Below, piece by piece: positions 1 through 4,705 of a stretch of DNA of 5,453 bases (positions within the stretch are counted from its first letter, which is position 1; the number at the start of each line of letters is the position of its first letter). Source of the DNA: an uncultured Selenomonadaceae bacterium (GTDB taxonomy: Bacteria > Bacillota > Negativicutes > Selenomonadales > Selenomonadaceae); contig CAJTSO010000078.1 of the NCBI GenBank assembly GCA_910579115.1, positions 1-5,453 of the forward strand, read 5' to 3'. The notes under the pieces are model-generated. The model was not told where the DNA came from. It saw only the letters and a list, made by a program, of their open reading frames with translations, and ran no database searches. A program made the position numbers and the translations under genes.

Positions 1-620
1 AGAAGGTGGTAGAAAATTCTGCTGTTCCAGTAATTGAAACGGGAGCCGGTATCTGCCATACCTTTGTGGACAGCTCGGCGGACTTTGATATGGCGGTGAA
101 TATCATCGTCAATGCCAAGACCTCCCGGCCTTCGGTCTGCAACGCCATGGAGACGTTGCTTGTTCATGAGGCGGTGGCGAAGGAATTCCTGCCGGTGGTG
201 TCAAAGGCTTTGTGGAAGAAGGGCGTCCAGCTGAGGGGCTGTGAAAAATGCCGGGCCATCGTGCCGGATATGGAGATCGTCACTCAGGCGGACTGGGCCA
301 CAGAATACGATGACCTTATCCTGTCCATAAAGGTTGTGAAAGATATGGCCGAAGCTATAGATCATATCAATCGTTATAATACCGGGCACAGCGAGTCCAT
401 CATCACAAATGATCTGGCAAACGCTCACCGCTTCCAGGCAGAGGTAGATGCCGCCGCCGTGTATGTAAACGCCTCCACCAGGTTTACCGATGGCTTTGAA
501 TTTGGTTTTGGGGCAGAGATTGGCATATCTACCCAGAAGCTCCACGCCAGAGGCCCAATGGGACTGCGGGAGCTTACTTCAGAAAAATATCTTATATATG
601 GCAATGGACAGATCAGATAA
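1..620 (+). CDS. proA: Gamma-glutamyl phosphate reductase (glutamate-5-semialdehyde dehydrogenase), C-terminal half, 5'-truncated
   Basis: ProA reduces gamma-glutamyl phosphate to glutamate-5-semialdehyde with NADPH, the second step of proline synthesis, in the cytoplasm. The window enters the gene in mid-reading frame (first full codon at base 3), so about 206 of the usual ~415 residues are visible. The GTG at 6 is an internal valine, not a start. Numbering from that valine, the segment shows VIETGAG (9-15), the catalytic-cysteine block NAKTSRPSVCN (36-46; Cys45 is the expected nucleophile) and the family's C-terminal signature from VYVNASTRFTDG through STQKLHARGPMGL. The ending is intact, with TAA at 618-620. 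A CxxC (CEKC, 79-82) sits in the variable segment after the catalytic block and looks lineage-specific. An unknown membrane-protein gene follows after 14 bases and then nadD, an order that suggests co-transcription. proB is the expected gene upstream but lies outside the window. The identification is very secure. Confidence 0.96.
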   Translation, partial: KVVENSAVPVIETGAGICHTFVDSSADFDMAVNIIVNAKTSRPSVCNAMETLLVHEAVAKEFLPVVSKALWKKGVQLRGCEKCRAIVPDMEIVTQADWATEYDDLILSIKVVKDMAEAIDHINRYNTGHSESIITNDLANAHRFQAEVDAAAVYVNASTRFTDGFEFGFGAEIGISTQKLHARGPMGLRELTSEKYLIYGNGQIR

Positions 621-634
621 GCGGGAACAGTTTT

Positions 635-985
635 ATGAATAAGATGGAAGAGTGGCTCTACGAGGGAGTCCCCGATGAGGAACGGCCGGAGCGGAACCGC
701 AGTGACTATAAAAAGCCGGAATCAAAGGTGAAAAAGTTGACCTTGGAAGAGCTGGAGCAGCAGAATGATTTCACCGAGGGGGAGAAATACTCTCCTTTGC
801 AGACCGCCCAGGCCTATGCCCGGACAATTGCCCAGGACAATGCCACCGAGAAGGGACACCACGATAACATGGACTACATTAAGGCCATCATCCTGATTTT
901 TCTCTCGGCGGCGGCCATCTATGCAGTTTTTGGGATTATCATCGGCATGGTCAGCAGCGTGCTTACTGTGCCGGCTGAACCGTGA
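635..985 (+). CDS. Unassigned small acidic protein with one C-terminal membrane helix
   Basis: This 116-residue protein is not one I recognise. Residues 1-80 are strongly hydrophilic: an acidic start (MEEWLYEGVPDEERPER), a basic stretch (KKPESKVKK, 26-34), then a likely helix (LTLEELEQQ). Residues about 83-110 form one long hydrophobic segment rich in Ile, Ala and Gly, followed by a six-residue tail. The layout suggests a cytoplasmic N-terminal region anchored by a C-terminal helix; no signal peptide, cysteine or enzymatic motif is visible. The ATG at 635 has only a weak purine stretch (GGGAA, 623-627) upstream; the ATG at 644 is an alternative start that removes three residues. The gene sits 14 bases after proA and 14 bases before nadD, so it is almost certainly translated as part of the same unit. 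It is judged real because the frame fills the gap exactly, has coherent domain structure and respects both neighbours' boundaries. Its function is unknown. Confidence 0.8.
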   Translation: MNKMEEWLYEGVPDEERPERNRSDYKKPESKVKKLTLEELEQQNDFTEGEKYSPLQTAQAYARTIAQDNATEKGHHDNMDYIKAIILIFLSAAAIYAVFGIIIGMVSSVLTVPAEP

Positions 986-990
986 AGGGG
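985..990 (+). promoter_or_regulatory. Ribosome binding site of nadD
   Basis: AAGGGG lies 9 bases before the GTG at 1000. The nearer ATG at 991 runs into a stop two codons later, so this site selects GTG as the nadD start. The site begins on the last base of the preceding gene's stop codon, consistent with coupled translation. Confidence 0.7.
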
Positions 991-999
991 ATGGCTTAA

Positions 1000-1614
1000 G
1001 TGAAAGCAATAACCAGAAGGATCGGTATTCTCGGCGGTACCTTCGACCCCATTCACGTAGGGCATCTCATGACGGCGGAAGCCGTTCGGGATGAGTTCGG
1101 TCTTGACAAGGTTATTTTTGTCCCGGCAGCAGTGCCTCCTCACAAAATGGATCAGCAGGTCACGGAGGCCCGGCACCGCTACCTGATGACGGTGCTGGCC
1201 ACCAATTCAAACCCCCACTTTGATGTGTCGCCGGTTGAGATGGACAGACCGGGGCCGTCCTATACCATTGATACCATCTATGAGCTGAAGCGGCAGTACG
1301 GCGAGAACACCGACCTGTTTTTTATAACCGGCGCTGACGCAATAGCGGAAATTCCTACCTGGGATAGAATTGAAGAACTGCTGGGCCTTTGTCAGTTCAT
1401 TGCGGCAGCCCGTCCCGGCTTTCTGCCAAATGTCGACAACATCAGGGAATATTTCGGGGAACTGGGCAGCGCCAGGATCCACCGCCTTGAGACCCCGGAG
1501 CTGGAAATATCTTCGACGAATATCCGGGACAGGGTGGAGCGGGGCTTTTCCATAAAGTACATCGTCCCATCCGCCGTGGAGAATTACATATACAAAGAAG
1601 GGCTTTATAAATAA
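1000..1614 (+). CDS. nadD: Nicotinate-nucleotide adenylyltransferase
   Basis: NadD joins nicotinic acid mononucleotide and ATP to give nicotinic acid adenine dinucleotide and pyrophosphate, the penultimate step of NAD synthesis, in the cytoplasm. The 204-residue product has the normal family length. The nucleotidyltransferase signature GGTFDPIHVGH is at residues 12-22, with the two histidines of the HxGH motif at 19 and 22. Further family blocks are VPPHK (45-49), RPGPSYTIDTI (83-93, substrate loop), GAD (111-113) followed by TW (120-121), AARPGF, and the ISSTNIR motif (170-176) that binds ATP phosphate. Translation starts at GTG; the ribosome site at 985-990 supports it, and the conserved motif begins only 11 residues in. 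The TAA stop shares its last A with the ATG of yqeK. The nadD-yqeK-rsfS order is well conserved in Firmicutes and backs the call. Confidence 0.97.
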   Translation: MKAITRRIGILGGTFDPIHVGHLMTAEAVRDEFGLDKVIFVPAAVPPHKMDQQVTEARHRYLMTVLATNSNPHFDVSPVEMDRPGPSYTIDTIYELKRQYGENTDLFFITGADAIAEIPTWDRIEELLGLCQFIAAARPGFLPNVDNIREYFGELGSARIHRLETPELEISSTNIRDRVERGFSIKYIVPSAVENYIYKEGLYK

Positions 1615-2183
1615 TGACAATTGATGAGATCAAGCAGGAGCTTAAACAGCGCTTGGAGCCAGCCCGGTATCAGCATAGTCTGGGGGTGGCGGAGGCGGCC
1701 GTCAGACTGGCGGAAAGATTTGGCGTGGATCGGAACAAGGCGGAGTTGGCGGGGCTCCTTCATGACTGTGCCAGGGAATTTCCCCAGGAAAACCTTATTG
1801 ATGAAGCATATCGCCGGGGAATCACGGTATCGCCCATCGAGCAGGTAATACCATTTATGCTTCATGCACCGATTGGGGCAAGCCGGGCAAAGGAGCTGTA
1901 CGGGGTTGCTGACAGGGAGATTCTGGAGGCAATTTCCCGCCATACAGTAGGGGGAAAAGGAATGTCCGTTTTGGATAAAATTGTTTATTTTGCGGACATG
2001 ATTGAGGAGAACCGGGACTATCCGGGGGTGGAAGAACTTCGGCAGCTGGCAGAAACGGAAACCCTGGACAAAATGCTGCTGGCAGGCTTCGATCAGACCT
2101 TGGCCTTTGTTCTGACCAAACATGGATTGATGCATCAAGATACTGTGACGGCGCGAAACGAAGTAATAATGAACTTAATATAA
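1614..2183 (+). CDS. yqeK: HD-domain bis(5'-nucleosyl)-tetraphosphatase (symmetrical), YqeK family
   Basis: YqeK proteins are HD-domain hydrolases that split diadenosine tetraphosphate (Ap4A) symmetrically into two ADP, limiting a nucleotide that accumulates under stress. The 189-residue product is of normal length. Candidate metal ligands lie in the expected order: H21 (in RYQHSLGV), the HD pair H50-D51 (LLHDCA), H84 (FMLHAPIGA), H110 (ISRHTVGGKGMS) and D128 (VYFADMIEENRDYPG), the last two within strongly family-specific blocks. The ATG overlaps the nadD stop by one base (TAATG), and GAAGGG at 1597-1602 lies 11 bases upstream, so translation is probably coupled to nadD. An LCP-family gene follows after 10 bases. 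The older alternative annotation, a generic HD-domain phosphohydrolase, is less specific; the C-terminal HTVGGKGMS/ADMIE pattern favours YqeK. Confidence 0.94.
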   Translation: MTIDEIKQELKQRLEPARYQHSLGVAEAAVRLAERFGVDRNKAELAGLLHDCAREFPQENLIDEAYRRGITVSPIEQVIPFMLHAPIGASRAKELYGVADREILEAISRHTVGGKGMSVLDKIVYFADMIEENRDYPGVEELRQLAETETLDKMLLAGFDQTLAFVLTKHGLMHQDTVTARNEVIMNLI

Positions 2184-2193
2184 ACAGGTAAGA

Positions 2194-3252
2194 ATGCTTA
2201 AGAAAAATTCAAAGAAAGTAAAATATAGAAGCCATACGGGTAAAAACATAAAGGCGCTGAGAAAGGTCAAAGCCCGTCGGGCGACAGTCCATTACTTCCG
2301 GTTGTTGATACTGGCTCTTTGTCTATGGCTGGTTGGCTGGGCCGGATATCATGGCGTAATAGCGGGCTGGGGCATATATCAGGACTGCCGGGCCCGATAT
2401 GAGGAATATGCCGCCCGCCGGGCCGAAAGGGAGAAGGACTGGGACAAGCGGTTTGACGGCTACTATAACATCCTGATATTGGGAATCGGCAATGGTCTGG
2501 AAACCGGGGTACCGGCTGCGGACACGGTAGTGGTAGCATCAATTGACAAGGAGACCGGTAAGCTGGTGTACATTGCCATTCCCCGGAAAACAGCGGTGGC
2601 TGTACCTATGGCCGGGAATGAAACGTCCCGTGTTACAGTCCCGATAGGGTTCCAGTACAGTACGGGAGGGATCTCGGAGATTCAGAAATCCGTAAGCGAG
2701 CTTTTGGGAATAACGATCCACCAGTACGTGGAGCTTGACATGGAGACGGCGGTCCATGCCATTGATATATTGGGGGGGATTGACCTTTATGTGCCGGAGC
2801 CTATGCGCTACGAGGATCCCCGGCAGGAGCTGGTAATAAGTCTTGATCGGGGATACCGTCATTTTGACGGGCAGGAAACAATGCGTTTTCTGCGCTATCG
2901 GGGCGGAGAATTGGGAGATATCGGACGGGTAGGGCGGCAACAGGGATTTTTGCGAGCCCTTTGCAAGAAGCTTACCGAGCCTGTCACCATGCTGAAGCTT
3001 CCCGGCATGATAAGCTATCTTCAGCGAAGGCTAATCACGAATGGCGAACTCTGGGATATCCTGGAGCTGAAGGACTGTTTCCGACAGCTGGGGGAGACGG
3101 AACCTGAGACGGTACTTCTGCCCGGAATGGGCAGAAATGACGGCAAGACTAACTGGCAGCCGGATAAAATCGCTATTGACAAACGCATGAAAGAGCTGTT
3201 CCCGAAAGCTTTTGCAGAGGGACAGCCGGAAGGTAAAGATGGAGGAAAATAA
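2194..3252 (+). CDS. LytR-CpsA-Psr (LCP) family membrane protein, divergent N-terminal motifs
   Basis: LCP proteins typically transfer undecaprenyl-phosphate-linked glycopolymers onto peptidoglycan outside the membrane. The 352-residue product has a very basic cytoplasmic N-terminus (residues 1-30, many Lys/Arg), one membrane helix at about 35-57, a charged linker, and an LCP domain from about residue 90. Family landmarks are NILILGIG (92-99), DTVVVASIDKETGKL (110-124), IPRKT (129-133), LGGIDLYVP (193-201), and a well-preserved catalytic core: FLRYRGGELGDIGRVGRQQ (232-250), with R234, R236, D242, R245 and R248. The front half departs from consensus: GxDxR reads GIGNG, the usual R(S/T)DT reads AADT, and PRDT reads PRKT. 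The usual C-terminal extension is short. The start ATG has only a weak AGGT (2186-2189) before it. The gene lies between yqeK and rsfS, a placement I recall from some Clostridia. The family is secure; whether it is an active transferase, and on which polymer, is open. Confidence 0.92.
   Translation: MLKKNSKKVKYRSHTGKNIKALRKVKARRATVHYFRLLILALCLWLVGWAGYHGVIAGWGIYQDCRARYEEYAARRAEREKDWDKRFDGYYNILILGIGNGLETGVPAADTVVVASIDKETGKLVYIAIPRKTAVAVPMAGNETSRVTVPIGFQYSTGGISEIQKSVSELLGITIHQYVELDMETAVHAIDILGGIDLYVPEPMRYEDPRQELVISLDRGYRHFDGQETMRFLRYRGGELGDIGRVGRQQGFLRALCKKLTEPVTMLKLPGMISYLQRRLITNGELWDILELKDCFRQLGETEPETVLLPGMGRNDGKTNWQPDKIAIDKRMKELFPKAFAEGQPEGKDGGK
3116..3136 (+). repeat. Intragenic hairpin near the 3' end of the LCP gene
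   Basis: Perfect 8-bp arms, TTCTGCCC (3116-3123) and GGGCAGAA (3129-3136), flank a five-base loop (GGAAT). No T-run follows, so it is not an intrinsic terminator. It lies about 100 bases before rsfS and could affect RNA stability or processing, or be chance. Confidence 0.4.
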
Positions 3253-3655
3253 ATTGGCAGTTGAATTAAAAACAGTTGAGCGGCCGGAAATCACAAAAGA
3301 AATGATTGAGCAGGATACAAGGAAGCTGGCGGAGGTCATTGCGGCGGCCTGTGCCGATAAGAAAGCAAGGGATATCGTCTTTATGAATATGGATGGGCTG
3401 TCTCCATCTACCGACTGGTTTGTTATCTGCTCCGCCCGCTCCACCACCCAGGCCCGTTCCATTGCCGACAGCGTGGAGGATAAACTGGATGAGCTGGGAA
3501 TGCCTTTCTACCACAAAGAAGGCTACCAGGATGGAACTTGGGTGCTGCTTGACTACGGCGATGTAGTCTGCCACATTTTCCTGGATGAATCTCGAGACTA
3601 CTACGCGCTGGAAAGCCTTTGGTCTGAGGCTGAAGTTGTCCCCTATGAGGAATGA
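3239..3655 (+). CDS. rsfS: Ribosome silencing factor RsfS
   Basis: RsfS binds ribosomal protein uL14 on the large subunit and blocks joining to the small subunit, lowering translation during starvation and assisting late 50S maturation. Family blocks are clear, numbering from the ATG at 3239 (138 residues): DIVFMNMDGLSPSTDWFVICSA (45-66), the helix QARSIADSVEDKLDELG (71-87), and the diagnostic EGYQDGTWVLLDYGDVVCHIF (94-114) ending in YALESLW (122-128). The start is uncertain. ATG 3239 has AAGG five bases upstream but overlaps the LCP gene by 14 bases. TTG 3254 has a perfect GGAGG (3241-3245) eight bases upstream, begins just after the LCP stop and gives 133 residues. TTG 3212 is a longer, less likely option. 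All give about 20 or more extra N-terminal residues compared with typical RsfS. The next gene starts one base after this stop. Confidence 0.95.
   Translation: MEENKLAVELKTVERPEITKEMIEQDTRKLAEVIAAACADKKARDIVFMNMDGLSPSTDWFVICSARSTTQARSIADSVEDKLDELGMPFYHKEGYQDGTWVLLDYGDVVCHIFLDESRDYYALESLWSEAEVVPYEE
3241..3245 (+). promoter_or_regulatory. Strong Shine-Dalgarno pointing to TTG 3254 of rsfS
   Basis: GGAGG, extended to GGAGGA, lies eight bases before an in-frame TTG at 3254. It sits inside the last codons of the LCP gene, whose TAA is at 3250-3252. It is the best ribosome site in the window and argues that rsfS may start at TTG rather than at ATG 3239, with translation coupled to LCP termination. 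Confidence 0.5.
3647..3650 (+). promoter_or_regulatory. Ribosome binding site of the cvfB-like gene
   Basis: GAGG, within GAGGAA, lies six bases before ATG 3657 and inside the last codons of rsfS. It fixes ATG 3657 as the start in preference to in-frame ATGs at 3585 and 3645, which would lie well inside rsfS and lack comparable sites. Confidence 0.65.
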
Positions 3656-3656
3656 C

Positions 3657-4595
3657 ATGGAAAAAAGATTTTCCTGTCCCCGGGCCGATGGCCTTAGTGC
3701 CCTGATGGACGAGGCAGAGGCGGCAAACCATATTCAGCGAGATTACAAAGCCGGAACGGTAGCCGTTTTGCGAGTGGACCGCATCGCCGAACCCGGCGCT
3801 TTTCTGGATGCCGGGACCGGCAGTCCCCATGACGATATTCTCCTGCACAACAACCAGCAGACCAGGCCGATAGAGGTAGGGGAGCAGCTGAAGGTGTTCC
3901 TTTACAGAGATCCAAATGGCCGGCTGGCCGCATCCATGCGGGTGCCCCAGTTGAAGGAGGGCCAGATTGCCCGCCTGAAGATTATAAATGTTGACAAAAA
4001 CGGAGCCTTCGTGGATGTGGGAGCGGAACGGGGCGTGTTCATGCCCTACGCGGGAATGCGGGGCCGCCCCAAGGTGGGGGAAGTGGTCTGGGCAAAGCTC
4101 TACACGGATAAATCCGGGCGTCTGGCCACCACCATGGTGGTGGACGATGAAATCCGCCGGGCTTCGAAGCCCGCAGCCGGGGTGAAGGTGGGGGACACCG
4201 TGGCGGGGGCCATATACAATATTACGGAAAAAGGAGCCTTCCTGTTCAGCAATGAGCGGTATATCGTTTTCATTGACCATCAGGAGATTATCCACCGGCC
4301 AAGGGTGGGAGAGGTGGTTCATGCCCGGGTCACTTACATCCGCAATGACGGCAGGCTGAATGCTTCTCTTCGGCCGGTAAAGGAAGCTGCATTAGGAACT
4401 GATTCCGCCATGATAATGGAACACCTGAAAACCCACAACGGAAGGATGCCCTACGATGACACCACGCCGCCGGACATTATCCGGATGAAATTTCGTCTTT
4501 CCAAAGCGGCCTTTAAGCGGGCTTTGGGTCATTTGATAAAAGAAGGTGTCCTGGAACAGGCGGATGGCTGGACGAGGCTGAAAAATTTTTCATGA
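3657..4595 (+). CDS. cvfB: CvfB/YitL-type RNA-binding protein: S1 repeats plus C-terminal winged helix
   Basis: CvfB-family proteins bind RNA through tandem S1-type domains; in Staphylococcus aureus CvfB affects virulence-gene expression. The 312-residue product shows an S1-like domain at about 31-95 (AGTVAVLRVDRIAEPGAFLDA), a second S1 at about 102-162 (GQIARLKIINVDKNGAFVDVG, then GRLATTM), a third at about 176-238 (VGDTVAGAIYNITEKGAFLF, then GRLNASLRP) and a winged helix at about 246-308 (DIIRMKFRLSKAAFKRALGHLIKEGVL). The three repeats each carry a xGAF turn and a GRL strand. Usual members are about 280-290 residues; the excess lies mostly in a 30-residue N-terminal leader (CPRADGLSALMDEAEAANH) of unknown role. 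The gene starts one base after the rsfS stop and ends the block. Two strong palindromes lie in the linker between the second and third S1 domains. The family is secure; the biological target is not known. Confidence 0.92.
   Translation: MEKRFSCPRADGLSALMDEAEAANHIQRDYKAGTVAVLRVDRIAEPGAFLDAGTGSPHDDILLHNNQQTRPIEVGEQLKVFLYRDPNGRLAASMRVPQLKEGQIARLKIINVDKNGAFVDVGAERGVFMPYAGMRGRPKVGEVVWAKLYTDKSGRLATTMVVDDEIRRASKPAAGVKVGDTVAGAIYNITEKGAFLFSNERYIVFIDHQEIIHRPRVGEVVHARVTYIRNDGRLNASLRPVKEAALGTDSAMIMEHLKTHNGRMPYDDTTPPDIIRMKFRLSKAAFKRALGHLIKEGVLEQADGWTRLKNFS
4126..4173 (+). repeat. Two adjacent perfect palindromes inside cvfB
   Basis: CCACCACCATGGTGGTGG (4126-4143, 18 bases) and CGGGCTTCGAAGCCCG (4158-4173, 16 bases) are each perfectly self-complementary and 14 bases apart. 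In RNA they would form two stable stem-loops (about 7 bp with a CAUG loop; about 6 bp with a UCGA loop). They encode the end of the second S1 domain and the linker to the third. No T-run follows either one. Confidence 0.55.
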
Positions 4596-4604
4596 TTTTC
4601 ATGA
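4587..4604 (+). repeat. Tandem 9-bp direct repeat across the cvfB stop
   Basis: TTTTCATGA occurs twice head to tail (4587-4595 and 4596-4604); the first copy ends with the cvfB stop codon. It overlaps a 14-base perfect palindrome, TGAAAAATTTTTCA (4579-4592), and each copy contains the palindrome TCATGA. This AT-rich stretch is not a convincing GC-stem terminator. Confidence 0.5.
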
Positions 4605-4615
4605 GTTGCAGGATA

Positions 4616-4644
4616 TTCCCAAAAAAGAAAGAATAGTGTATACT
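4616..4644 (+). promoter_or_regulatory. Candidate sigma-A-type promoter for cheV
   Basis: TTCCCA (4616-4621, four of six to TTGACA) is separated by 17 bases from TATACT (4639-4644, five of six to TATAAT). The spacer is A-rich. Transcription would start near 4651, giving a leader of about 55 bases before cheV that contains the inverted repeat at 4663-4683. This is the only promoter-like sequence in the window's only real gap. Confidence 0.5.
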
Positions 4645-4662
4645 GGATGTATGAGAATAGTT

Positions 4663-4683
4663 TTTTCCGATATGAACGGAAAA
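4663..4683 (+). repeat. Perfect inverted repeat in the cheV leader, containing CCGATAT
   Basis: TTTTCCG (4663-4669) and CGGAAAA (4677-4683) are perfect 7-bp arms around a seven-base centre (ATATGAA). The left arm and centre include CCGATAT (4667-4673), which matches the -10 element of flagellar sigma factor (SigD/sigma-28) promoters. However, the base positions where a TAAA -35 should lie (about 4647-4650) read ATGT. The repeat could be an operator, an mRNA hairpin ahead of the ribosome site, or part of a second weak promoter. Confidence 0.4.
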
Positions 4684-4705
4684 CGGATAAATGGGGGCGG
4701 AACCA

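Noticed and set aside
1605..2138. Open frame of 177 codons on the minus strand
   Set aside because: It is antisense to yqeK, with no domain signal and no ribosome site noted.
3585..3656. Upstream extension of the cvfB-like gene into rsfS
   Set aside because: The extra residues would overlap rsfS by about 70 bases, resemble no CvfB sequence and lack a ribosome site; ATG 3657 has one.
3423..4322. Long open frame (299 codons) on the minus strand
   Set aside because: It lies entirely opposite rsfS and cvfB, both with unmistakable family motifs. Its translation is rich in His, Pro and Gly with no domain pattern, typical of a codon-bias shadow.
4581..4630. Rho-independent terminator after cvfB
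   Set aside because: The A/T palindrome has no GC-rich stem and the following T-run is short; a later A-run is on the wrong strand for a forward terminator.
4606..4644. TTGCAG (4606-4611) as -35 partner of TATACT
   Set aside because: The spacer would be 27 bases, far too long; TTCCCA with 17 bases is the workable pairing.
4647..4673. Full SigD (sigma-28) promoter ahead of cheV
   Set aside because: The CCGATAT -10 string is present but the expected TAAA -35 position reads ATGT, so it is recorded only as a possibility.
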